64,000 nucleotides of DNA from JANMMJ01 sp964543235 (GCA_964543235.1 CAZIXE010000010.1:16114-80113), one strand, 5' to 3'; positions 8,921 to 16,713 are shown, counted from the stretch's first letter. A program made the numbers and translations. Notes: a model not told the origin generated them from the sequence alone.

Positions 8921-8994
8921 GTCTCGATTGGTCCGCTCATTGGTTTAAATTGGTTAGATTTGGTTTGCAATGGGCCCTGACTCGTGTAGAGTAT
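8921..8994. promoter_or_regulatory. Phased ATTGG repeat operator between gntR and DAO cluster
   Basis: Four copies of an ATTGG-like unit start at 8927, 8939, 8949 and 8958 (the last as ATTTGG), spaced 12, 10 and 9 bases, about one helical turn. The core 8939-8953 reads ATTGGTTTAAATTGG and differs by two bases from ATTGGTCCAAATTGG upstream of tmm. A candidate plus-strand promoter follows (TTGCAA at 8965, TAGAGT at 8987, spacer 16). Regulator binding is inferred. Confidence 0.55.
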
Positions 8995-9081
8995 GGTCTC
9001 AGAATTGGGCCCCGCGTCAAGTCGAACCTCGGATGAGCCGCGCTGCCGGGGCCCGGTCAAACCAGGGAGTAGAAGGCGAAC

Positions 9082-10428
9082 ATGGCTGTTCCCTCCGGCG
9101 TGAAATACGCCATCATTGGTGCCGGCATCCATGGTCTTTCGACCGCCTATCATTTGGCATTGCGTCTCAGGGAAACGGGGAGAGGCTCCGGCAAGGACAT
9201 TCTGGTCGTCGACAAGACGGCGATCGCCGCCGGCGCCTCGGGAATTGCCTGCGGCGTGGTCCGCAACAACTATTATCAGCCCGCCATGCGCGAACTGATG
9301 GCCCAGTGCGTCGAGGTCTGGGAGAGCGATCCCAAGGCCTATTCCTATCACGGCGTCGGCTACATGCAGATCAGCCCGGAAGTCATGCACGAGCAGGTCG
9401 GCTCGATCTACGAGCAGCAGCAGAAGATCGGCTACGAGTCGGTCTTTGTCGAGGGGGCGAAGGAGTCCCAGAAATACATGGAGGGCCTGTTCGACGACTG
9501 GCAGGCCAAGGGCATCACCTCCGTTCTCCACGAGAAGAAGGGCGGCTACGCCAACAACACCGCCTCGATCTACGGTCTCGCCTCCAAGGCTGAGTCCGAA
9601 GGTGTGCGCATCATGACGGGCGTCGAAGTCAGGGGCTTCGAGTTCGGCTCGAACTCGGCCGCCGTCACCGGCATCGTCACCAGCAAGGGCACAATCAAGT
9701 GCGACTATGTCGTGGTCGGAGTGGGACCCTGGGTGAACCAGATCTGGAACATGCTGGAACTGCCGCGCGCCATCTCGATCAAGGGCCGCGACGGCAAGAT
9801 GCACGACAATGTGCGCATGTGGAAGTACTGGTGCCTGGAAGAGGGGACGCTTGGCGTCGATCCCAACATGCACAAGACCAATGACGGCCGGATGCCACCG
9901 GTGATCCACGTCGATACCGATGCGCCGCTTTATTCGGATGTCGACGGCCGCCTGCTGACCGACAGGCTCTGGGGCCTCTATTACAAGCCCGACTTCAACT
10001 TCGGCGGCGTCCAGGGCGGCTCTTCGCCTTACAAGGTGGAGGTCGACCCCGACGACGTGGCGGTCGACCCCTACGGCCCCGAATCGCCCGACTTCATCGT
10101 CGGCGACCAGTTCATCGAGACCTGGTGTTCCATGCTCGCCCACTGCCAGAAACGCTTCGAAGGCAAGATCGGCCTCTACAAGAGCCATGAGAGATCCGGC
10201 GGCCTCGGCTGCTTCACGCCCGATAATTTTCCGGTCTTTGACGTGTTCCGCGACAACGTCTTCGTCATCGCGGACTCGAACCACGGCTACAAGATGATCG
10301 GTGTCGGCAAGCTCGTGGCGCAGGAAATCTGCGGTGACAAATCCCGGCTCTTGGAGCCCTTCCGCTTCTCGCGCTACGCTGAAGGCAGGCTCCATCCGGT
10401 TTCGAACAGTCCGTTCCCATGGAGCTGA
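9082..10428 (+). CDS. FAD-dependent oxidoreductase, DAO / sarcosine oxidase-like
   Basis: A 448-residue flavoprotein of the D-amino-acid oxidase superfamily, which includes sarcosine, dimethylglycine and N-methyl-amino-acid oxidases. The FAD dinucleotide motif GAGIHG is at residues 13-18, followed by a typical glycine-rich helix and a C-terminal FAD-binding stretch (GCFTPDNFPVF, ADSNHGYKMIGVGK). It is the first gene of a plus-strand run with the ligase and N-methylglutamate-synthase-like genes. The logical job is oxidation of the N-alkyl-amino acid they make, for example N-methylglutamate to glutamate and formaldehyde. The canonical enzyme for that step is the four-subunit MgdABCD, absent here, so the role is inference. 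Confidence 0.8.
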   Translation: MAVPSGVKYAIIGAGIHGLSTAYHLALRLRETGRGSGKDILVVDKTAIAAGASGIACGVVRNNYYQPAMRELMAQCVEVWESDPKAYSYHGVGYMQISPEVMHEQVGSIYEQQQKIGYESVFVEGAKESQKYMEGLFDDWQAKGITSVLHEKKGGYANNTASIYGLASKAESEGVRIMTGVEVRGFEFGSNSAAVTGIVTSKGTIKCDYVVVGVGPWVNQIWNMLELPRAISIKGRDGKMHDNVRMWKYWCLEEGTLGVDPNMHKTNDGRMPPVIHVDTDAPLYSDVDGRLLTDRLWGLYYKPDFNFGGVQGGSSPYKVEVDPDDVAVDPYGPESPDFIVGDQFIETWCSMLAHCQKRFEGKIGLYKSHERSGGLGCFTPDNFPVFDVFRDNVFVIADSNHGYKMIGVGKLVAQEICGDKSRLLEPFRFSRYAEGRLHPVSNSPFPWS

Positions 10429-10460
10429 TGCAAGGATCGGACGGGAGGAAAGAGGAAGTT

Positions 10461-11936
10461 ATGGCAACTGACTACGAGAAATTCATCAAGGCCGATGGGC
10501 GCGACGAGCTCATCAAGCAGGTCCGCAAGAAGATCGACGCCCTCGGCATCGACTACCTCTATCTCCAGTTCGTCTCCGTCACCGGCCGCATCATGGGCAA
10601 GGGCATTCCGGCCGATCACTGGGAGAACATCGCGAACGGCGGATTTCAGCTCGTCTACGGGGCCACCGTCAATCTGTTCATGAATCGCCGCGGCGAATAT
10701 CTGGGGTATGGACCGGAGGCGGCGGAACTGGTCGGCGTTCCGGAACCGGAAACCTTCATGCAGTTGCCCTGGGACAAGCGCGTGGCGCGCATGTTCTGCA
10801 CGCTGTTCCGCAATCGCGAGGAGAAGGAGAATCCCGGAGCCTATCTGACGTCCGATTGCCGCGGCAACCTCAGGCGCATCCACGAGCAGTTCGAGAAGGA
10901 CCATGGCATGCACATGCGCCATGGCACCGAGCCGGAAATGATGTGGTTGAAGAAGGACGACAACGGCAATCCCAACGGCGGCTATTCCAGGCCCTACTGC
11001 TATCACATCGACCAGTTCGAGAGCCTGCGCCCGGTCTACATGCGGGTGATCGAATATGGCCGCAAGATGGGTCTCGACATGATCCAGGGCGACCATGAAG
11101 ATGCCCCTGGCCAGCTCGAATTGAACTTCAATTATGACGACGCGCTGCGCACCGCCGACCGCCTCACCACCTACCGGCAGATCTGCGCCCAGGTGGCCCG
11201 CGAGTTCAACATCATCGCCTGCTTCATGTGCAAGCCGTTCATGGGCGTCTCGGCCAACGGCTGCCACCACAATGTCTCGCTGTGGAAGGGCGGCAAGGAC
11301 GAGCTCAAGACGCTGGGCAACGATCCCAAGAACCTGCCCGGTTTCGAGCACAACTTCATGTACCGTCGCGGCGGCGAGAACACCTTCCTGCCCGACACCG
11401 ACAACATGCAGATGCCGGGCAAGACCGGCCTCTATGTCATTGGCGGCATCGTCAAGCACCTGGCGGCGTTGACGGCCATCGGCTGTTCGACCGTGAACTC
11501 CTACCGCAGGCTCTGGGACACCGGCTTCTGGGCGCCGGTCTTTGCTGATTGGGGCTTTCAGAACCGCACCACCGGCCTGCGCATCTCGGCCCCCGGGCGC
11601 TTCGAATACCGCGCCGTCGACTCGATGGTGAATCCGTACCTGATGGCTGGCGCCATCCTGAAGGCCGCCGACGATGGCATCCGCAACAGGATCGATCCGG
11701 GCCAGCCGGAAGAGCGCAACATCTATGCCGCCATGGAAGCGGGCAAGCAGGTGAAGCGGCTGCCGATGACCCTTGGTGACGCTCTCGAGGCCCTGAAGAA
11801 GGACGATGTCATCAGGTCGGCGATGCCGGGCGAAATGCACCGGCTTTACGACGAATACAAGCGCGACGAATGGGAGCGGTTCCTCCATACGTCGACAGAA
11901 TGGGATCTCAATACCTATCTGAACTGCTTGCCATAG
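10461..11936 (+). CDS. Glutamine synthetase-like ligase (candidate gamma-glutamyl-amide synthetase)
   Basis: ATP-dependent carboxylate-amine ligase of the glutamine synthetase fold, 491 residues from the ATG at 10461, which has AGAGGAAG just upstream. Visible are the small N-terminal beta-grasp region (DYLYLQFVSVTGRIMGKG), the metal-binding GTEPEM strand, QLELNF, and the ATP/substrate region NGCHHNVSLW. It is longer than GlnT or GmaS (about 430-450 residues) and its N-terminus does not match GlnT as I know it. Because an N-methylglutamate-synthase-type trio follows, the natural inference is gamma-glutamylation of methylamine or another amine rather than ammonia. A plain glutamine synthetase remains possible. 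Confidence 0.78.
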   Translation: MATDYEKFIKADGRDELIKQVRKKIDALGIDYLYLQFVSVTGRIMGKGIPADHWENIANGGFQLVYGATVNLFMNRRGEYLGYGPEAAELVGVPEPETFMQLPWDKRVARMFCTLFRNREEKENPGAYLTSDCRGNLRRIHEQFEKDHGMHMRHGTEPEMMWLKKDDNGNPNGGYSRPYCYHIDQFESLRPVYMRVIEYGRKMGLDMIQGDHEDAPGQLELNFNYDDALRTADRLTTYRQICAQVAREFNIIACFMCKPFMGVSANGCHHNVSLWKGGKDELKTLGNDPKNLPGFEHNFMYRRGGENTFLPDTDNMQMPGKTGLYVIGGIVKHLAALTAIGCSTVNSYRRLWDTGFWAPVFADWGFQNRTTGLRISAPGRFEYRAVDSMVNPYLMAGAILKAADDGIRNRIDPGQPEERNIYAAMEAGKQVKRLPMTLGDALEALKKDDVIRSAMPGEMHRLYDEYKRDEWERFLHTSTEWDLNTYLNCLP

Positions 11937-11940
11937 AGAT

Positions 11941-12058
11941 TTTCCCTCCCCCTGTGTGGGGGCGGGTGGCGCGAAGCGCCGGGTCGGGAATGTCACAGGC
12001 TCAATACAGCCCTAACCCCGCCGCTGCGCAGCGGACCTCCCCCATGGAGGGGGAGGGG
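11941..12058. repeat. Palindrome-rich intergenic repeat element
   Basis: A 118-base element made of nested hairpins: CCCCC-tgtgt-GGGGG, GGCGC-gaa-GCGCC, the perfect palindrome CCGCTGCGCAGCGG, and CCTCCCCC-atgga-GGGGGAGG at 12036-12056. Its two ends are roughly inverted copies of each other. It resembles the small dispersed GC-rich repeats common in alphaproteobacterial genomes. It lies inside the amine cluster, between the ligase stop and the amidotransferase start, where it could stabilise or attenuate the polycistronic message. No second copy was noticed in this window. Confidence 0.6.
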
Positions 12059-12075
12059 AAAGAAGGAGAAACACC

Positions 12076-13011
12076 ATGTGTGGAATTGCAGGACTGATCC
12101 ACCGCGACGGCACCGGCAACATCGGCCTCGAAATGACTCAGATGCTGCAGTCGCTGAAGCATCGCGGGCCCGACTCGACCGGATACGCGATCTACGGCAC
12201 GCCGGGCCGCAATGAATTCGTCATGCGCTTCAAGGTCGCCGAGCAGGAGGACATGGCCAGGGGCTTCGACATTCATGACGAAGTCAAGCGCCGCCGTGCC
12301 AGAGTGGAAGAGCGTCTGGCGGCCCTTGGCGTTCAGGTGATTGACCGCGAGGACGCCACCGAATACGCCTACCGCTACCGCATCCACTTCGAAGGCGACA
12401 TGAAGAAGCTCGCCGACTACGTCGAGGATGTCGAGGGAACGGAAATCCTGTCCATCGGCAATGCCCTGGAACTGGTGAAGGATCTGGGCGATGCCGCGCG
12501 CGTCGCCGACCAGTACAACCTGCGCAAGTTCCGGGGAACCCACGGCATCGGCCACACCCGCATGGCAACCGAATCGGATGTCGATATCCGCTCGGCGCAT
12601 CCCTACTGGGCCTATCCCTACAACGACATTGCCGTGGTCCATAACGGTCAGATCACCAACTACTGGCAGATGCGCCGCGAATACGAACGCCGCGGCCACC
12701 GTTTCATGTCGAACTGCGATTCGGAGCTGCTGGCGGTCTACACCGCCTACAATCTTGAGCATGGTGCGAGCCTCGAGGACTCGCTCAAGCAGTCGATCCA
12801 GGACATCGACGGCGTGTTCACCTATCTCGTTTCGACCAGGGACCAGCTCGGCATGGCCAAGGACACCATGGCCGCCAAGCCGATGGTTCTCTACGAGAGC
12901 GACAATCTGGTGGCCCTGGCCTCGGAGGAGGTGGCCATCCGCGCCGTTATTCACCACGAGATCGACACTTGGGACCCTTACGACGAGGAGGTTCGCGTAT
13001 GGCGGGCGTAA
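12076..13011 (+). CDS. Class II glutamine amidotransferase, GlxB/MgsA type
   Basis: A 311-residue stand-alone Ntn-type amidotransferase. The initiator ATG is followed at once by the catalytic cysteine (MCGIAGL), which becomes residue 1 after Met removal. Substrate-binding motifs are HRGPDSTGY, IGHTRMATES and VVHNGQITN. In N-methylglutamate synthase the equivalent subunit releases methylamine from gamma-glutamylmethylamide and channels it to the FMN subunit, instead of ammonia from glutamine. It overlaps the next gene by 13 bases and starts 139 bases after the ligase, across the repeat element. The family is certain; the amide used is inference. Confidence 0.88.
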   Translation: MCGIAGLIHRDGTGNIGLEMTQMLQSLKHRGPDSTGYAIYGTPGRNEFVMRFKVAEQEDMARGFDIHDEVKRRRARVEERLAALGVQVIDREDATEYAYRYRIHFEGDMKKLADYVEDVEGTEILSIGNALELVKDLGDAARVADQYNLRKFRGTHGIGHTRMATESDVDIRSAHPYWAYPYNDIAVVHNGQITNYWQMRREYERRGHRFMSNCDSELLAVYTAYNLEHGASLEDSLKQSIQDIDGVFTYLVSTRDQLGMAKDTMAAKPMVLYESDNLVALASEEVAIRAVIHHEIDTWDPYDEEVRVWRA

Positions 13012-13856
13012 CCACGATGAAGACGGACCATCTCTCCCATGAGATGGGCATGCACACCGAGGGACTCCTCGGCCGCACCCAGCAGCGCTTCTTCGACATC
13101 ACCGAGGAGAATGTCGGCTATGGCTATCCCGACGCGCCCGATGTCGACTTCAACAGGCGCGCCGAGATCGACTGCGAGTCTCTCGACACCCGGCAGATCA
13201 ACCTGCAGCTCCGCGACCTGATCCGCCGCGGCTACGGCACCATCGTGCTAAAGAACCCAGGTGCGAAGCACTCGATCGCCGTCGGCATTCTCAACCGGCT
13301 CAACCTCTACATCGAAGGCTCCTGCGGCTACTTCGCCTGCGGCCTGACTGACGGCCCCAATATCAGGATCAAGGGCCGGGTCGGCTGGGCCTGCGGCGAA
13401 AACATGCTGGCCGGCACCATTGTCGTCGAGAAGAACGCCGGCTCCCAGTTCGGTGCCGCACTGCGCGGCGGCGATCTCGTCTGCAAGGGCTCGGTCGGCT
13501 CGCGCACCGGCATCGACCAGAAGGGCGGCAACATCATCGTGGGCGGCGACACCGGCTCCTTCTCCGGCTTCATGATGCAGAGAGGCCGCATGGTGATCCT
13601 CGGCAATGCCGGCAAGAATCTGGGAGACTCGATGTATGACGGCACCATCTACCTGGGCGGCGAGGCGCGTTCGCTCGGCGTCGATGCCGTGCCCGGCGAA
13701 ATGACCGAACTCGACCGCGAATGGCTGACGCGAAAACTCAAGATGTACGATCTCTATCCCGCCAGGGGAATCGACCACATCCGGAAGATCGTCGCCGGCA
13801 AGCAGCTGTGGAACTACGACAATCTCGAACCGAGTGAAAAGAAGCTCGTGCTTTGA
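12999..13856 (+). CDS. GXGXG domain protein, GlxC/MgsB type (glutamate synthase domain 3)
   Basis: A 285-residue protein homologous to the C-terminal right-handed beta-helix domain of large-subunit glutamate synthase. The repeated glycine pattern is visible from about residue 100 to 230 (GRVGWACGENM, GGDLVCKGSVGSR, GGNIIVGGDTGSFSG). The ATG at 12999 is chosen because GAGGAGG at 12985-12991 is seven bases upstream, inside the end of the amidotransferase gene. It is expected to hold the amidotransferase and FMN subunits together and line the amine channel. Gene order amidotransferase-GXGXG-FMN domain is that of GltB split into three polypeptides. Confidence 0.86.
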   Translation: MAGVTTMKTDHLSHEMGMHTEGLLGRTQQRFFDITEENVGYGYPDAPDVDFNRRAEIDCESLDTRQINLQLRDLIRRGYGTIVLKNPGAKHSIAVGILNRLNLYIEGSCGYFACGLTDGPNIRIKGRVGWACGENMLAGTIVVEKNAGSQFGAALRGGDLVCKGSVGSRTGIDQKGGNIIVGGDTGSFSGFMMQRGRMVILGNAGKNLGDSMYDGTIYLGGEARSLGVDAVPGEMTELDREWLTRKLKMYDLYPARGIDHIRKIVAGKQLWNYDNLEPSEKKLVL

Positions 13857-13867
13857 GGAGGAACATG

Positions 13868-15409
13868 ATGGCCAGGAAAAAGAAACTGAAGGCAGTAGCG
13901 GCCCGCAAGGCAGCCGCTGTGAAACGCTCGGCGCCCGTCAAGGCCGCAAAGAAGAAGGCCGTGGCCCGGCCGGGGCGCAAGGCGGTTGCGGCGCCCCGCA
14001 AATCCGCCATGGCCCGCACCAGGACCGGCATGGTGGCGCTGGCGGCCAGGGCGCCGGCGGAAACTAGGAAATACATCCTCGGCCGCTCCCAGATTTTCAC
14101 GCCGGAAGTCATCAACGACATCCACATCAAGTCGGAGCTGGGCCGCTACCGCATGCGCGGCTTCTCGCTGTTCAAGAAGATCCCGCACTGGGATGACCTG
14201 ACCTTCCTGCCGGGAACCCTGACCCGCTTCGTGATCGAGGGCTACCGCGAGAAGTGCGAGACGAAGACGGTGATCGGCCCCCGCGCCAAACGTCCCATGG
14301 TGCTCGACATACCCGTCTATGTCACCGGCATGTCCTTCGGCGCGCTCTCCTATGAGGCGAAGATCGCGCTCGCCCGCGGCGCCACCATGGCGGGATCGGC
14401 CACCTGTTCCGGCGAGGGCGGCATGATCCCCGACGAGCGCCGCTATTCGCAGAAATGGCTCTACCAGTGCATCCAGTCGCGCTACGGCTTCAACCCGCAC
14501 CATCTGCGTCTCGCCGATGCCTGCGAATTCTTCATCGGCCAGGGCTGCAAGGTGGGCCTGGGCGGCCATCTCATGGGCCAGAAGGTGACCGACCAGGTGG
14601 CCGAGATGCGCTCGCTCCCCGCCGGCATCGACCAGCGCTCGCCCGCCCGCCATCCCGACTGGCTAGGCCCCGACGATCTGGCGCTGAAGATCCAGGAGAT
14701 CCGCGAAGCCACCAACTGGGAAATCCCGATCCAGCTCAAGCTCGGCGCCGCGCGCGTCTATGATGACGTCCGCATGGCGGTGAAGTGCGATCCCGATTCG
14801 ATCTATATTGACGGCATGGAAGGCGGCACCGGCGCCGGCCCCCACATTGCCACCGAAGACACCGGCGTTCCCGGCATCGCCGCGATCCGCGAGGCGAGGC
14901 GCGCCATCGACGAACTGGGCAAGAAGGGCGAGATTTCGCTGATCTATGCCGGCGGCATCAGGAACGGCGGCGACGTCGCCAAGGCGCTGGCGCTTGGCGC
15001 CGATGCCATCGCCATCGGCCACTCGGTGATGATGGCGCTCAACTGCAACAAGCACATCGAGGGCGTCACCGACTATCCCAACGAGATCGGCGTCGAGGCG
15101 GGCTTCTGCTACCACTGCCACACCGGCCGCTGTCCGGTCGGCGTCGCCACCCAGGACCCGGTGCTGCGGAGCCGTCTCGACCCCGACAAGGCGGCCGAGC
15201 GCGTCTACAACTTCCTGCACACGCTCACCATGGAGGCCCAGCTTCTGGCGAGAGCCTGCGGCAAGACCAACATCCATTCGCTGGAGCCCGAGGACCTGGC
15301 CGCGCTGACCATGGAAGCTTCCGCCCTGTGCAAGATTCCGCTGGCCGGCACCAACTATGTGGTCGGCCACGAAGCGCTGGGAACCAGCGGCAACTATCAC
15401 CGGTATTGA
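13868..15409 (+). CDS. FMN-binding glutamate synthase domain protein, GlxD/MgsC type
   Basis: The catalytic subunit of the putative N-methylglutamate synthase: an FMN TIM-barrel (GMSFGALSYEAK, IQLKLGAARVYDDV, YIDGMEGGTGAGP) with a [3Fe-4S] cysteine motif C-X2-C-X4-C in CYHCHTGRC near residue 415. It should reduce the imine of 2-oxoglutarate and the channelled amine. The start at 13868 is six bases after AGGAGG; ATG 13865 is also possible. Unusually, the first 45-50 residues are almost only Lys, Arg, Ala and Pro (MARKKKLKAVAARK...), a histone-H1-like tail absent from ordinary glutamate synthases. Confidence is high in the fold and moderate in the substrate. Confidence 0.88.
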   Translation: MARKKKLKAVAARKAAAVKRSAPVKAAKKKAVARPGRKAVAAPRKSAMARTRTGMVALAARAPAETRKYILGRSQIFTPEVINDIHIKSELGRYRMRGFSLFKKIPHWDDLTFLPGTLTRFVIEGYREKCETKTVIGPRAKRPMVLDIPVYVTGMSFGALSYEAKIALARGATMAGSATCSGEGGMIPDERRYSQKWLYQCIQSRYGFNPHHLRLADACEFFIGQGCKVGLGGHLMGQKVTDQVAEMRSLPAGIDQRSPARHPDWLGPDDLALKIQEIREATNWEIPIQLKLGAARVYDDVRMAVKCDPDSIYIDGMEGGTGAGPHIATEDTGVPGIAAIREARRAIDELGKKGEISLIYAGGIRNGGDVAKALALGADAIAIGHSVMMALNCNKHIEGVTDYPNEIGVEAGFCYHCHTGRCPVGVATQDPVLRSRLDPDKAAERVYNFLHTLTMEAQLLARACGKTNIHSLEPEDLAALTMEASALCKIPLAGTNYVVGHEALGTSGNYHRY

Positions 15410-15422
15410 GGAGGCAAGCGCC

Positions 15423-15836
15423 ATGGCAGGCACCAGCTACAAGGGCTCCGAGATCAGGGACGTCAACCAGTTCCTGAAGGACAAGGACGGCCTCTCCTCG
15501 AGCCGCGAGAAGGAGATCGGCCAGCACATCGGCTATCGCTACGATGTCAACCTGATCCCCGACTACAAGCGGCTCACCCCCTTCCTCAAGGGCTACATGG
15601 AATACATGGGCTGGGACGACCTCAACTGGCTCGAGGATGTCCACATGGGCTACGAGGAGGGCGAACCGGCCATCTTCGACCGCAACTGCAACGGCTGGGT
15701 CCGCATTCCGAAGAAGGTGAAGCTCCCGGACAACCAGCAGGACCGTGACATGATGGCGAGGGAGCTCTTGATCAAGTTCCAGATGTCGCCGAACCACCCG
15801 ATGGTGCAGCTCAACAAGGCCTACCGCAAGTTCTGA
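15423..15836 (+). CDS. Unknown 137-residue protein closing the amine cluster
   Basis: A real gene by context: GAGGAGG at 15408-15414 is eight bases before the ATG, it starts 13 bases after the FMN subunit gene, and its codon use fits its neighbours. The product is soluble, charged and rich in aromatic residues (KGYMEYMGWDDLNWLEDVHMGYEEGEP), with one cysteine in FDRNCNGWVRIPK and no signal peptide or membrane segment. I do not recognise the family. Position as the last gene of the run suggests an accessory subunit, assembly factor or small-molecule-binding partner of the ligase/synthase complex. Confidence 0.75.
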   Translation: MAGTSYKGSEIRDVNQFLKDKDGLSSSREKEIGQHIGYRYDVNLIPDYKRLTPFLKGYMEYMGWDDLNWLEDVHMGYEEGEPAIFDRNCNGWVRIPKKVKLPDNQQDRDMMARELLIKFQMSPNHPMVQLNKAYRKF

Positions 15837-15855
15837 GCGGACAGATCGGCTTCTG

Positions 15856-16206
15856 TTACAGTGCGATCACCGTCCGCATCTCGTCATAGTCTGCCCTCAG
15901 TCCCGCCTCGTCACGCTCGATCAGCCCGGCTTGCGTCAAGGCTTCAACGTCCTCGAAAACCCGCTTGTAATCGCGCTCGAGGCTGCGCGCCAGTGCCGCC
16001 ACGCTGGCGGCGGGATGCCGGTGCAAATGCCGCAGCAATTCGAATCGCTTGGGTGTCATGACCTTTGCAAGCGTCTCCCAGGAGACGAAGGTTAGATGGT
16101 CTTCATTGACATTTTCGCCGCGCTCGGCCCGCCGCCAGGCGTCCACCACGCGCTTGGCGACCGCGTCGAAACCGCCGCCGACATGCACCTTAAGCACCTT
16201 GCTCAT
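15856..16206 (-). CDS. HTH DNA-binding antitoxin, HVO_A0114/COG4190 family
   Basis: A 116-residue winged-helix protein (TPKRFELLRHLHRHPAASVAALARSLERDYKRVFEDVEALTQAGLIE) of the COG4190 type, the usual partner of TumE/DUF6516 toxins. Its ATG overlaps the toxin stop by four bases (16203-16206), a translationally coupled toxin-antitoxin layout with the toxin gene first. It most likely binds and neutralises the toxin and represses the operon through the two 19-base dyads upstream of 16493. It converges on the amine cluster (15836/15856). Confidence 0.78.
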   Translation of the reverse strand: MSKVLKVHVGGGFDAVAKRVVDAWRRAERGENVNEDHLTFVSWETLAKVMTPKRFELLRHLHRHPAASVAALARSLERDYKRVFEDVEALTQAGLIERDEAGLRADYDEMRTVIAL

Positions 16207-16493
16207 ATCTTTTCTCCGCGAAGCGACTCGACATCTCGCCTGAAATCGGCAAGCAGGTCCTCGATCGAAGTGAACCGGTAACTCTCCTCCCGCTGCCCGT
16301 AGTGGCGGTGATCGCCCTTGCCCCGTTCGTTGTCGTAACCCACCAACCGTTCTCCGGGGCGGCCGTAGAACAGGGAATACTTGAGCCGGTGTGCCGACGG
16401 CGGGACTTTTTCCGGCACCCGCCAGATCCTGATCGTAAGAACTGCTCCATCGTCGAAAATCATCCGTTCCTGAACGACAAGCTCAGCCTTCAT
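16203..16493 (-). CDS. TumE-family toxin (DUF6516)
   Basis: A small basic protein of 96 residues with the DUF6516/TumE pattern: an opening strand rich in acidic and hydrophobic residues (ERMIFDDGAVLTIRIWRVPEKVPPSAHRLKYSLFYG), then VGYDNERGKGDHRHYG and a helical tail (SIEDLLADFRRDVESL). GKGDHRH is a plausible catalytic segment. The toxic mechanism of this family is not something I can read from sequence. It is the first gene of the pair and is preceded by two identical-architecture operators. The pair sits between the amine cluster and unknown genes, consistent with a horizontally mobile module. Confidence 0.75.
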   Translation of the reverse strand: MKAELVVQERMIFDDGAVLTIRIWRVPEKVPPSAHRLKYSLFYGRPGERLVGYDNERGKGDHRHYGQREESYRFTSIEDLLADFRRDVESLRGEKI

Positions 16494-16538
16494 ATGGCGG
16501 TGTATGCCATAGACCAGCTTATGGCGTCAAGCGCCATA
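16493..16538. promoter_or_regulatory. Twin 19-base operators of the TumE toxin-antitoxin pair
   Basis: Two dyads with the same design, TATGGC-N7-GCCATA, lie at 16493-16511 and 16520-16538, with centres 27 bases apart. In the second copy the stem extends by one pair (TATGGCG...CGCCATA). The first touches the toxin start codon, so binding would block initiation. Duplicated operators of this type are typical of toxin-antitoxin autoregulation with conditional cooperativity. Confidence 0.7.
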
Positions 16539-16652
16539 TTCCGCCACCGGCTCGATCTGCACCGTTTTCCGGTACGCTGTGAATGCCGGCACATCCACGT
16601 CGTTCGGAACATCGGGATCGGACAACCGAGTCTGTCGCAGGATCGAAAGCGC

Positions 16653-16681
16653 TTGACGGTGCCTTCTCCCGATTGTATGTT
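16653..16681 (+). promoter_or_regulatory. Sigma-70-like promoter upstream of 16714
   Basis: TTGACG at 16653-16658 and TATGTT at 16676-16681 are separated by exactly 17 bases, a good housekeeping promoter for this genome. The next gene starts 33 bases downstream at 16714. Confidence 0.6.
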
Positions 16682-16713
16682 CATGTTATGTTCCATAGTT
16701 GTGAAGGGTCTTC

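Noticed and set aside
8941..10395. Minus-strand extension of the GntR frame across the DAO gene
   Set aside because: The extension is antisense to a well-supported flavoprotein and adds no domain; the regulator begins at 8907 or 8940.
10374..11996. Minus-strand frame of 540 codons opposite the GS-like gene
   Set aside because: Antisense shadow of a conserved enzyme; composition is repetitive (Val/Ala/His/Asp) and no motif is present.
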